Position numbers and translations under genes: made by a program. This document shows, in pieces, positions 6,923 through 14,342 of a stretch of 15,572 nt of DNA (positions are counted from its first letter, which is position 1; each line of letters begins with the position of its first letter). A model generated the notes under the pieces. It had not been told where the DNA came from. It searched no databases and saw only the letters and a list, made by a program, of their open reading frames with translations. This DNA comes from JANRKT01 sp033763355 (GTDB taxonomy: Bacteria > Bacteroidota > Bacteroidia > Chitinophagales > Chitinophagaceae): contig JANRKT010000141.1 of assembly GCA_033763355.1 (NCBI GenBank), forward strand, positions 1 through 15,572. The letters run 5' to 3'.

Positions 6923-8377
6923 TTATTTTTTGGCTCCAAGGTTAAGGTTGCTCAGGTTAAAAGTTATGCTTAGAAATGCACCGGCTTTATACAACGCTCT
7001 TGAAGGCAGTTGTAAAGTGGTTGATGGCATTTTATCTCCTTTCTGAAAGCCCCCGCCCAGCGTATTTACCTTTCCGCCGCTTAACCCGGCACTTATTATA
7101 ACCGGTTCATTGCGCCCCAGTACAGCGCTCAGGCCCAGCAGAAAATTGATGTCCTTTTTGTCGCCCTGCAATGGTATGCCAAAGCCAATGGCGCCGCCCC
7201 ATTTTATGCCAGACTGGTTTGCACCGTAAAAATGTATAAAAGTACTGAGTACGGGTGTAAATAAATCTCCTTTGCCTTCGCCGATTGTACTGTCCGGTTT
7301 TATAAAGTAAGAAAGGTTATTGTCTTTATAATAGGAAAAGGTAATGCCGACTGAATTGCGGATTTTAACATTGCTACGGCTTTTTACGGGGAAATACTTT
7401 ACAACGGTGTCTTTGGAAAGGGAATCGAGGCGGGGATATATTTCCAATTTTAATTCAGTAATATCGGGTTCGCCGTTTAAGATGTAAGAATATTTAAATG
7501 GTGTATTAATAATATCGCCGTATAGTTTTGAAATGGCTGCAATTTTTTGCAGGTAAATGCCATCACTTCTGCTGTCGGGTTGCATCAACACCTCAAGTTT
7601 GTTTACAACATCCCTGGCTTCTTTCATGTAATCTTTTACTCTGACACTTTTAATGAGGCGTGTTGATGAATCTTTAAACTTACTGCCGGCTTGCTGAATT
7701 AAAGATGAAATGATGTTCACGGTATCATACAAACGTAAAATTGATTGCTTATAATCCCGGCTTAAAGAGCGGATGCGCTCAAGGTTAACCGGTTCGTCGC
7801 CAAACAATTTTTTTGCTCCCATCCTCGCCTGGGTTTTTATTTCTCCGCCTGTTTTTTTTGTTTCATATTTTAATTCTGTTAGTTGCAGTTCAAGCAGATT
7901 GAGTTCATCAAATCTCCCCTGCAGCTTTTGGTATGCGTCCTCAAACCTGCTGTTTAAAGTCATAAATGTTTCAGCATCCATACTTCCTGCTGCAAGTTCT
8001 TCATTAGTCTGATTGGATGCAGCGGCACGTGTTTTGGTACTTGGTAAATCAAGGTTTGGCAACATGCCAGACAACCCGAGTGACTGTCCGAGTACAGAAA
8101 AAGGGTTAAACACACCTGCGTAAGACACCTCTTCTTCAAGCGGTTTTTTAAAGGCCGTTACCCTTGCATTCCAGTAATAGGGGTTGTAGTTATCCACTTC
8201 CAGCAGGATCTTTGCCGATTTTTTAAGACTGATGCCGCTGACTTTTACTGTATCCTTTTGCTTCAGCACTTTAAAATAATCGGTGGTTTCACGGATCATA
8301 TCATGATGGATAACATATTCCTGCCCCCTTGCTGCAAGGGAGAGGATTACTGCAAGCAGGCAAATGGTTTTGTTCAT
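6923..8377 (-). CDS. Exported coiled-coil and beta-rich protein of unknown function
   Basis: I do not recognise this 484-residue protein. It begins with a signal peptide (MNKTICLLAVILSLAARGQ). Residues 20-75 are a small beta-rich part with KVSGISLKKSAKILLEVDNYNPYYWN. Residues 125-275 are strongly helical with heptad-like stretches (FDELNLLELQLTELKYETKK), suggesting a coiled coil. Residues 340-484 alternate hydrophobic residues and glycines in short strands (WGGAIGFGIPL, INFLLGLSAVLG) and end in FLSITFNLSNLNL, which could be an outer-membrane barrel or periplasmic sheet domain. It lies 32 bases upstream of the metalloprotease on the same strand and is likely co-expressed, perhaps as an envelope partner or substrate. 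Its own ATG overlaps the stop of a doubtful small frame by four bases. Confidence 0.8.
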   Translation of the reverse strand: MNKTICLLAVILSLAARGQEYVIHHDMIRETTDYFKVLKQKDTVKVSGISLKKSAKILLEVDNYNPYYWNARVTAFKKPLEEEVSYAGVFNPFSVLGQSLGLSGMLPNLDLPSTKTRAAASNQTNEELAAGSMDAETFMTLNSRFEDAYQKLQGRFDELNLLELQLTELKYETKKTGGEIKTQARMGAKKLFGDEPVNLERIRSLSRDYKQSILRLYDTVNIISSLIQQAGSKFKDSSTRLIKSVRVKDYMKEARDVVNKLEVLMQPDSRSDGIYLQKIAAISKLYGDIINTPFKYSYILNGEPDITELKLEIYPRLDSLSKDTVVKYFPVKSRSNVKIRNSVGITFSYYKDNNLSYFIKPDSTIGEGKGDLFTPVLSTFIHFYGANQSGIKWGGAIGFGIPLQGDKKDINFLLGLSAVLGRNEPVIISAGLSGGKVNTLGGGFQKGDKMPSTTLQLPSRALYKAGAFLSITFNLSNLNLGAKK

Positions 8378-8556
8378 GTGGTTTGTTTAAGATCGGCAAT
8401 TAAGTTAGGTAAAAAAAACCAGAGCAGCAGTATGGGCGGCATATAAGCAGATGCAGGGGGGATTTTTTTCCATAAAACCCGTGGAAGAGCGGTTGCAAGT
8501 TTTGCGGTAAAGTACAACCGAATAAAAAACCAAAGAGATCCGGCAACCTGAGCCAC
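8374..8556 (-). CDS. Doubtful small hydrophobic protein, ATGA-coupled to the exported protein
   Basis: A 60-codon frame starts with GTG at 8556-8554 and stops with TGA, overlapping the ATG of the next gene by four bases (ATGA), a spacing usual for translational coupling. Its product is hydrophobic, with segments around SLWFFIRLYFTAKLA and PPILLLWFFLP, and could be a one- or two-pass membrane peptide. Against it: the start is GTG, a stop lies only four codons upstream, no family is recognisable, and prolines and basic residues interrupt the segments. The stretch may instead be the promoter region and leader of the operon. Listed as possible only. Confidence 0.2.
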   Translation of the reverse strand: MAQVAGSLWFFIRLYFTAKLATALPRVLWKKIPPASAYMPPILLLWFFLPNLIADLKQTT

Positions 8557-8593
8557 TTCAACGGACTAGCAATGCGTTAGCTGAGCAGGGTAA

Positions 8594-8627
8594 TAAAAAA
8601 AGCCCAATCAAAAATGACTGAGCCTTT
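8594..8627 (-). terminator. Minus-strand terminator-like hairpin, left module
   Basis: On the minus strand, 8627-8615 (AAAGGCTCAGTCA) pairs with 8610-8599 (TGATTGGGCTTT). There are about ten pairs, two mismatches and one bulge, and the 3' arm runs into a seven-T run. The only minus-strand transcripts that could use it would come from the 8630-8900 debris. Confidence 0.45.
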
Positions 8628-8723
8628 AGTAGAGTGCCCAGAATCCCGCATTCGGCGGGACACATCCTTGCGGACGCTACAATCATATTTGCGACGGTGG
8701 ACTATCAATTTCGCTTATGTTAG

Positions 8724-8758
8724 AAAAGAAAAAAGACCCAAAAAATATTGAGTCTTTT
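8724..8758 (-). terminator. Minus-strand terminator-like hairpin, right module
   Basis: On the minus strand AAAAGACTCA (8758-8749) pairs with TGGGTCTTTT (8740-8731) over an 8-base loop, with one mismatch. It is followed by a T-rich run (TTCTTTTCTA). Its layout and flanks repeat those of the module about 130 bases to the left. Confidence 0.45.
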
Positions 8759-8900
8759 AGAGTGCTCCCAACTGTACAATTCTCGAACCATTTTATACCG
8801 GATTTGACAAGACTTGCGAATCTTATGATTGCATAAGGTTTTTGCAGGCCTTTTTTATTTATTGATTATTAGCGATTTAAAAAAACAAAAATGAGGGGTT

Positions 8901-8954
8901 ATGAAAATTGATAAAGGATACAAGGATTTTATTCTGTCTATTAAGCAGCAATAG
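8901..8954 (+). pseudogene. Detached N-terminal piece of the DUF1016 gene (frameshift)
   Basis: ATG at 8901 opens 17 codons, MKIDKGYKDFILSIKQQ, and ends at TAG (8952-8954). This is what a DUF1016 protein normally has just before its first conserved helix (YxxFIxxIKxxI pattern). The rest of the gene continues in another frame. One added A in the CAATAG stretch would give ..KQQ-IVQSRYAAAR.., a seamless join. It is therefore a one-base deletion, an assembly error, or a true shift. Confidence 0.65.
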
Positions 8955-10000
8955 TGCAAAGTCGCTACGCTGCAGCCAGGCTTGCCAACAGGGAGCAACT
9001 GATGCTTTATTTTAAGACCGGGCTGATGATTTCCGAGAAAATAAAGGCTCAAAAATGGGGTGCCAAAGTACTTGACCAGATTTCAGCAGACCTTCAAAAG
9101 GAATTACCCGGACTAAAGGGATTTTCGCCGGGAAACCTTAAAAAGATAAGGCTATTTGCCGAGGCTTATACACCCCATCTTGAAATTGGTTCGACGCCGT
9201 CGAACCAATTCGGGCAGGATGTCGTTGGAGTTGGGTTTTCAATTAGTTCGACACTGTCGAACCTAATTGAAAATAAGGCCTTTTATCAGGCCTTTACAGG
9301 CATCAGCTTCTCCCATCATTTTGCCATAATAACCAAAATAAAGGGCTGGGATGCCCGGATTTTCTATACCCAGTCTGCGGCAGCCAATGTCTGGTCGCTG
9401 ACGGTGCTGGAACACCATCTTGAGAACGACCTGTATGGCAAGGAAGGTAAATTGCCCAACAATTTTGCTGGTACTTTGGCGGAAACCTTAAAGCCCTCTG
9501 CCCTTAAAGTATTTAAAGACGAGTACCTGCTTGATTTTATTGCCGGTCATGAACTGGATGACGAACGGCATATTGAACAACAGGTGGTGTTTAACATCCG
9601 CAACTTTATACTGCAAATGGGCAAGGGTTTTTGCTTTATTGGCAACCAATACCGGCTGGAAGTGGACGGGGATGAATTTTTTATTGATCTGCTATTTTTT
9701 AACCGCCTTTTACAATGCCTGGTAGCTTTTGAACTGAAGAAAGGAAAATTTAAACCTGCAGATGCAGGACAACTTAATTTTTACCTGAATGTGCTGGACA
9801 AAAAAGTAAAGTTGCCACTGGAAAACTCAAGTATTGGAATTGTACTATGTAAAGAGAAAAATAACACGGTGGTTGAATTTGCCATTAAAAGCTTTGATAA
9901 AGCTATGGGTGTGGCTACTTATAAAACCTCTAAACAAACTCCAGTGCAAATGAAAGGGATATTACCTGATACGGATGAGTTGGGGAAGTTGTTGGAATAA
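8954..10000 (+). CDS. DUF1016 (YhcG-type) PD-(D/E)xK nuclease family protein, N-terminally broken
   Basis: This open frame of 348 codons begins at GTG (VQSRYAAARLANREQLMLYF), which sits inside the first conserved helix of the family rather than at its start. The N-terminal DUF1016 domain continues with WGAKVLDQISADLQKELPGLKGFSPGNLKKIRLFAEAY and FSHHFAIITK. The C-terminal nuclease-like domain holds Asp245 in FFIDLLFF, Glu260 and Lys262 in AFELKKGKF, and DAGQLNFYLNVLD, the PD-(D/E)xK pattern of the family. Family members occur with restriction systems and mobile elements, and a nuclease role in defence is suspected. Restart at GTG, which overlaps the upstream TAG by one base, might yield a shortened protein. 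An insert at residues 77-105 is encoded by two hairpins. Confidence 0.8.
   Translation: MQSRYAAARLANREQLMLYFKTGLMISEKIKAQKWGAKVLDQISADLQKELPGLKGFSPGNLKKIRLFAEAYTPHLEIGSTPSNQFGQDVVGVGFSISSTLSNLIENKAFYQAFTGISFSHHFAIITKIKGWDARIFYTQSAAANVWSLTVLEHHLENDLYGKEGKLPNNFAGTLAETLKPSALKVFKDEYLLDFIAGHELDDERHIEQQVVFNIRNFILQMGKGFCFIGNQYRLEVDGDEFFIDLLFFNRLLQCLVAFELKKGKFKPADAGQLNFYLNVLDKKVKLPLENSSIGIVLCKEKNNTVVEFAIKSFDKAMGVATYKTSKQTPVQMKGILPDTDELGKLLE
9184..9210. repeat. Perfect 12-bp inverted repeat within the DUF1016 gene
   Basis: AATTGGTTCGAC (9184-9195) and GTCGAACCAATT (9199-9210) pair perfectly around a 3-base loop GCC. The hairpin is read in frame as IGSTPSNQF. Its core TTCGAC-N3-GTCGAA recurs 57 bases downstream. 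Confidence 0.85.
9236..9273. repeat. 17-bp inverted repeat with one bulge within the DUF1016 gene
   Basis: The arm 9236-9252 (TTTTCAATTAGTTCGAC) pairs with 9256-9273 around the loop ACT, leaving only C9262 unpaired. The core TTCGAC-N3-GTCGAA equals that of the hairpin at 9184, and the frame reads ISSTLSNLI. The two units start 57 bases (19 codons) apart and keep the reading frame. Confidence 0.85.
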
Positions 10001-10103
10001 TTTTTTGATACCAGTTTAAGTATTTCATAGCATCTTCGATGCATCGCAATCCTTTCATCGGTTGGTTAGAATGGAGCAAATAACTTACTTTAAAATATTG
10101 CTA

Positions 10104-13100
10104 TTAGGAACCAATAACTGTAAGGGTAATATTTGCTTTCCCTTTAAGGTAAGAATCCACTACTCCCAAAAGGCTCAACTGTTCCTTTGTTGGATTGCTA
10201 CCAGATAATCCAGGTTGAACAATGAAAAGCTCAAACTCCACCGGATAACCCTTTCTTGCTACTTCTTTAAAAAAACTGATTTTTTCTTTTGAGCCAACTT
10301 CTATTCTGGAACAGGATTTGCCTTTTCGTTTTTTAGTTTCCCTTCTTAATAAATGTCCGAAAAATTCTTTAGAGTCTTTAAATTTCCAATTAGCCGATTT
10401 TATAGCCTGGCCACATACTTCATATAAATCGTCAACCCGTTGGCTAACCTTTCCGGATTTTGCAAACTTTAAATGGTATAGCTGAATATTGATAATCTCC
10501 TCATGCTGCTTTATTGTAATTATATCTGCTATCTCACCACTATAGTCATCATCGTATATTATATCATAGTTAGCTTCTTTTAAATCACTTATTACTTTGT
10601 ATTGAATTGAATCAGTTATTTTTGGTTCAATGCCCTGCGCTTCTTTGCTTAAATCAATGTCTGACCAGTCCTGTTGAATTATATTTTCTTTAGGATAACT
10701 TGGAATAACATGTTTTAATTCTACATAGTCATTACCAGTTAAAGAAGAGCCATCAACAAACCACCAGGTTATCGGGTTTTGATATAAGAAATCCTCCAAC
10801 ACATATTGCTTCTTTCCAATTCTTACAAAGTATTTTTCATTAACTCCAGCAATTCTTTCAATCTTAAAATCATCATATTTGCCATTATTAAAAAGAACCT
10901 GCTTAAACTTTATATTTACTTCCGGCGTTACTAACTCAAAAAGTAATTCTCCGTTTTCTGAAGGTTCTATCAATTGTAACTCTGCATTGTAGAATTCAGT
11001 CTCCACACCATTGATATCAAAAACGATTCTTACTTCAGGCTCTGCCAAAACTTCCTCGCCCCAATCCACTGCAAAAGGCAAAACTACTGGTCTTAGAGAT
11101 ACAGAGTTTGGAATCAATGTTTCTTTTAAAATAGTATTTGGATCAATATCATCTCTTATAAGTTTAGCACCTACAGAATGACACCATTCTATAAGCTCCT
11201 GAATATCTCCTGTTCTTCTTGACCAGATCCGTCCTTTGTAAGAACACCCAATAGATGTCTTTTCCCCCTTTTCATATCCAGAGCCAAATACAAAAGCTTT
11301 TTCGGCACTGTGTTTATCCGCCAATTCTAATGCCTTTTCGATATCGTATCCTGTCCGCATACTGAAAGTCATATTTCTACCCAAAAACTCTTTTAGCCCC
11401 ACATTCTGCAACCGAACTCTTTCGATGCCATGAAATGCTTTAAATATATTTATCTTATTAATTATCTCTGCCTGCTCTCCGATTATAGCTTTTGCAAGTT
11501 CTGGATATAACCCTGCATTATCACTGGCATTAATGAACAGTAAATTATTTTTTGTATCCCAGTGAATCACATAAAGGTTCCAGATAACGTCATAAATTTC
11601 TTTTGAATATCCCCAATCAATTTTATTTTTCTTTCCTGTAATAATTATTAAGGTTTTGTTTTCTCTATTTATATCAGAAAATAAATAATCCAGTTCATCG
11701 ACTCCCTGAATTCCTTCCTCAAAATTAGACGGGAACCAGTCATTAGTATGGTTCTTATAGACAACAGTACTAAGTGCGGGTGTCAAACTTTGAAATGGGA
11801 TCTTACTTTCATCCAACCCTACAAACCCTTTAAGGAAGTCAGCAAAATCTATCTCTCTTTTTATCCTGGTAGTACTAACTTTTGGCAATAACGAATTCCA
11901 GTCTGCACCGAGTGCATAAAACTCTTCCAGTTCTACCTTAACATCGGCATCTTTTAGATTTACAACAATGCTTGCATCTCCTAAATTTTCATCAAATTTT
12001 GTTCTTGTAAATCTGCCTGCCAACTGAATAGTTATAGGCAAACTTTTTCGGATGTTATGAAATGCCGCTATTTTTAAATTAGGCAAATCAAACCCTTCCC
12101 CAAGCATGTCAACACAAACAATAATCTTTGCTTGTTTACTCAGTATTTTTTCTTTTGCTTCTTCCCGCTGTACTTTAGTCAAACCTGTATGAATCACAAC
12201 AGGATTAAATTCCGGGTACTTTTCATAAATTTTGAATACTGCATTTGCTTTAGCTTGCGTATTACATCTTGCCATCAAGATATGGTCAAAACTCACTAAA
12301 TCCTTTCTTAATCTTTCTACAGCGGCATGCGCTATTACTTCATCTGCTTTTGTATTATCCCATTCGTTTACTTGGATTAACTCAATCTTTTTAAAGTATC
12401 CATCCTCCTGAGCTTTTTTTAAGGAATAATTGAAAATAAATTTTCCATCTAAATTCTGTCCATCATTTCGGAAAGGAGTTGCTGTAAATTGAATTACTTT
12501 TTCTTTCTTACAAAGATTTCTAAAATGAAGCCAGGTAGGTGCTTTTATGTGATGTGCTTCATCAATAAAAATATTGGATACACACTGGCTTAAAGTTGCC
12601 TGTAATTCAGTAGTTCCAGCACTTATCAAATCCATAGTTGTAACAATGACATTGCAATTGTCGGCAAATAATAATAGTTCTTCTTTTGTTTTGAAATTCT
12701 CATGAAGGATTCCGACTATTGGTTTCTTAGCAGTTGAAGCGACTATACCAAACTCTGGTTTTTGGAGATGACCAAGTGAAATAAATTTCTGAGAAAGTTG
12801 CTCCCTCAAAGGGTCTGAAGGAACAATTACTAATAGTTTCTGACACTGCTGTGCTATTAGCAAAGAGAGCATGGTTTCAGTCTTGCCTGTACCGGTAGGC
12901 ATAACAACCGTGGCCAGATCATCATCCACTCTCCAATGTGAAAGCACGCTAAATATTCCTGCTATCTGAGGCTTTCGTAAGCCAAGAATATCATTTTTTA
13001 TATCTTCTTCTTTAAATGAAAATGAATTCTTCCAGCTGTTTCTTATTTCCTCTGAATCAAAAGGCTCTTGAAGTCCGGGGCATTTGAGCCAAGTGAGAAT

Positions 13101-13355
13101 TAATGAGTCATCAAAGATATTTTCCGGAGTCGGCTTTTTATCAATTTGCAAAACTTTAGAGATACCTAAAGGATAAGCTTTGTTTTTTTGTACTATACAA
13201 ATTACTTCGTTATTCTCATTTTTAATTAACAAATGAAAATTTCCAAATTCAAGTGACGAGGATTTAAATTCTCTAGAATCAAAAATCTTTTGCTTAATTA
13301 CATTTTTCCCGAATTTATCAATACGGATTAGATCAGGTAGTAAAATTCGCTTCAT
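10104..13355 (-). CDS. Large SF2 DEAD/DEAH helicase with a candidate C-terminal nuclease-like domain
   Basis: This 1083-residue protein has a complete SF2 helicase core. Walker A PTGTGKT is at 153-159, DEAH at 265-268, TATPF at 291-295, GEGFDLP at 419-425 and motif VI QLAGRFTR at 444-451. About 500-900 is a long region I cannot assign. The C-terminus (about 915-1083) contains SGEIADIITI (Asp944), then IQLYHLKFAKSG (His961, Lys963) and VDDLYEVCGQAIKS. This resembles a PD-(D/E)xK-like nuclease core in which the ExK acid is replaced by His. Helicase-nuclease architectures of this sort are common in phage defence and restriction. The DNA is AT-rich: 13 of 60 bases are G or C at 10561-10620 and 22 of 60 at 12001-12060, against 30 of 60 in manA (3481-3540), which suggests transfer. 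It converges with the DUF1016 gene. Confidence 0.85.
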   Translation of the reverse strand: MKRILLPDLIRIDKFGKNVIKQKIFDSREFKSSSLEFGNFHLLIKNENNEVICIVQKNKAYPLGISKVLQIDKKPTPENIFDDSLILTWLKCPGLQEPFDSEEIRNSWKNSFSFKEEDIKNDILGLRKPQIAGIFSVLSHWRVDDDLATVVMPTGTGKTETMLSLLIAQQCQKLLVIVPSDPLREQLSQKFISLGHLQKPEFGIVASTAKKPIVGILHENFKTKEELLLFADNCNVIVTTMDLISAGTTELQATLSQCVSNIFIDEAHHIKAPTWLHFRNLCKKEKVIQFTATPFRNDGQNLDGKFIFNYSLKKAQEDGYFKKIELIQVNEWDNTKADEVIAHAAVERLRKDLVSFDHILMARCNTQAKANAVFKIYEKYPEFNPVVIHTGLTKVQREEAKEKILSKQAKIIVCVDMLGEGFDLPNLKIAAFHNIRKSLPITIQLAGRFTRTKFDENLGDASIVVNLKDADVKVELEEFYALGADWNSLLPKVSTTRIKREIDFADFLKGFVGLDESKIPFQSLTPALSTVVYKNHTNDWFPSNFEEGIQGVDELDYLFSDINRENKTLIIITGKKNKIDWGYSKEIYDVIWNLYVIHWDTKNNLLFINASDNAGLYPELAKAIIGEQAEIINKINIFKAFHGIERVRLQNVGLKEFLGRNMTFSMRTGYDIEKALELADKHSAEKAFVFGSGYEKGEKTSIGCSYKGRIWSRRTGDIQELIEWCHSVGAKLIRDDIDPNTILKETLIPNSVSLRPVVLPFAVDWGEEVLAEPEVRIVFDINGVETEFYNAELQLIEPSENGELLFELVTPEVNIKFKQVLFNNGKYDDFKIERIAGVNEKYFVRIGKKQYVLEDFLYQNPITWWFVDGSSLTGNDYVELKHVIPSYPKENIIQQDWSDIDLSKEAQGIEPKITDSIQYKVISDLKEANYDIIYDDDYSGEIADIITIKQHEEIINIQLYHLKFAKSGKVSQRVDDLYEVCGQAIKSANWKFKDSKEFFGHLLRRETKKRKGKSCSRIEVGSKEKISFFKEVARKGYPVEFELFIVQPGLSGSNPTKEQLSLLGVVDSYLKGKANITLTVIGS

Positions 13356-13420
13356 TCATTCGCATTGGGTAAATAAAATATTTCAAACCTTCTAAAATAG
13401 AAATTTAGAGGGCTGATTTT

Positions 13421-13428
13421 CAAAAGTA
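13421..13428 (-). promoter_or_regulatory. Candidate -7 element of the helicase promoter
   Basis: On the minus strand TACTTTTG matches TAnnTTTG exactly. It lies in the 96-base gap between the DUF2188 stop and the helicase ATG, about 65 bases before the start. The region near -33 is only T-rich, without a clear TTTG. If used, it lets the helicase be expressed apart from the upstream repressor operon. Confidence 0.35.
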
Positions 13429-13451
13429 ATTTTGAAGTAAGAATTAAAAAA

Positions 13452-13694
13452 TTAATGCTTTGTATCCTTACTTGAAGTCGGATCATTGCCGGGAGCCACG
13501 GTATCACTATCTCTTATCTTCCCATCCAACCCATGAATTCTTACCTCTCCACCCCCTGAATTTGAAGCATAACCTTTTGCTATTTTTTCTGCTTCTTTTT
13601 GGGTATTAGCAGAGCCGCTTGATTTTTCGCCGCCCTCTTTCTGGATATTCCATTTTCCAGTGTCCTTACTTTTTGAAACATGATAGTTTGACAT
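13452..13694 (-). CDS. DUF2188 domain protein
   Basis: This 80-residue protein matches the DUF2188 pattern throughout. It starts NYHVSKSKDTGKWNIQKEGGEKSS, where the family has a wHVvp..gGWaVk start. NTQKEAEKIAKGYASN follows as the conserved T..eA...A helix, then GEVRIHGLDGKIRDSDT as the family's closing strand pair. The C-terminal tail (VAPGNDPTSSKDTKH) is polar and probably disordered. The domain is small and of unknown function; it is often found singly in mobile and chromosomal contexts. Its ATG lies 14 bases after the stop of the LexA-like gene, so it is almost certainly in that operon and under the same control. Confidence 0.88.
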   Translation of the reverse strand: MSNYHVSKSKDTGKWNIQKEGGEKSSGSANTQKEAEKIAKGYASNSGGGEVRIHGLDGKIRDSDTVAPGNDPTSSKDTKH

Positions 13695-13708
13695 AAAAAT
13701 TATAAGGT

Positions 13709-14335
13709 TTAAAAGTTAACGTTCGAAATTGATGTGATGATAACACCCTGAATCTGAAAATCCTTTTCAAGAATTATCGGTTTATGTTTAGGGTTTGATG
13801 ACCTTGGCACTAATGCCACCACATTTCCTTTATGTTGAAATTCTTTCACCGTCGCATCGTCATCAATCAATGCAACAACCTTTTGTCCGTTCTCCGCTAC
13901 GTTTTGTTGCCTTACCAGGACTAAATCTCCGGGTTGAATGCCAGCCTCGTTCATTGAATCACCAACAGCCCGGAGGAGAAAATACTTGTATCCTGTTTTA
14001 ACCAGCGAAGTTGATACTGGAATGTAGGCTTCCACATTTTCTTCTGCCAGCAAAGCACCACCACAGGATATGCTGCCAACCAGCGGAATAGCCACGGTTC
14101 TGGCGGTCTCATTGGTGGACAGGTCTTTTACCATTTTGTAGCTGCCGTCTGTTTTCCTTTCTAAAAATCCATTTACTTCAAGTTCTGCCATCAGCAGCAT
14201 TGCCGACCTAGGGGATTTATAGTCCATTTCTTGCATTAACTCTCTTACAGAAGGCATCAGGCTGTATTTCATTATCCAGTTGCGGATGTGCTTTAAAGCC
14301 TCTTTTGCTTTAGCTGATAGTCGCTCTTCACCCAT
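13709..14335 (-). CDS. LexA/UmuD-type self-cleaving repressor (S24 family)
   Basis: This 208-residue protein (from MGEERLSAK) has a winged helix-turn-helix (about 6-68, with SVRELMQEMDYKSPRSAMLLMAELE) joined to an S24 peptidase domain. The self-cleavage site is Cys91-Gly92 (SISCGGALLAEENVE), Cys-Gly as in UmuD rather than Ala-Gly. The catalytic dyad is Ser127 (VGDSMNE) and Lys164 (DDDATVKEF). Such proteins repress genes until RecA filaments trigger cleavage after DNA damage. An in-frame ATG at 14398 would add 21 residues (MTNYNYFNFCSNF), but these would span a likely operator, and LexA-family N-termini begin close to LSAKAKE, so 14335 is chosen. It shares an operon with DUF2188 and lies downstream of the coupling protein. 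It probably controls this mobile region rather than the whole cell's SOS response. Confidence 0.88.
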   Translation of the reverse strand: MGEERLSAKAKEALKHIRNWIMKYSLMPSVRELMQEMDYKSPRSAMLLMAELEVNGFLERKTDGSYKMVKDLSTNETARTVAIPLVGSISCGGALLAEENVEAYIPVSTSLVKTGYKYFLLRAVGDSMNEAGIQPGDLVLVRQQNVAENGQKVVALIDDDATVKEFQHKGNVVALVPRSSNPKHKPIILEKDFQIQGVIITSISNVNF

Positions 14336-14342
14336 AATACAA

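Larger units (their letters stand above)
8557..8900. other. Gene-poor junction region with terminator-like modules and debris
   Basis: No convincing gene is present. On the minus strand two similar blocks occur. Each has sequence ending in GGG(A)GCACT or GGGCACT, then CTA, then a hairpin and a T-run. The left block also carries the small hairpin CCCGC-CGAAT-GCGGG (8644-8658), and next to it a GTAGCGTCCGC stretch. The minus-strand frames across the blocks read like the worn tails of small GIY-YIG nuclease genes, an impression from memory only. A perfect 6-bp hairpin CTTATG-ATTG-CATAAG lies at 8822-8837. The region separates backbone genes from conjugative and defence genes, so an attachment site is likely near here, but no direct-repeat partner can be seen within the window. 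Confidence 0.45.

Noticed and set aside
8571..8596. AATGCG-TTAGCTGAGCAGGGTAAT resembles a tRNA D-arm.
   Set aside because: No anticodon arm, T-arm or matching acceptor stem follows; the next bases are a poly-A run and a hairpin.
8640..8662. CCCGC-CGAAT-GCGGG on the minus strand resembles a tRNA T-arm followed by an acceptor end.
   Set aside because: The loop is five bases instead of seven and no matching 5' acceptor or other arms are found upstream.
9184..9273. A CRISPR-like array from the two similar palindromes.
   Set aside because: Only two units, both within an intact reading frame, with no cas genes.
10030..10042. Hairpin GCATC-TTC-GATGC between the convergent DUF1016 and helicase genes.
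   Set aside because: Only five pairs and no T-tract on either strand; too weak to call a terminator.
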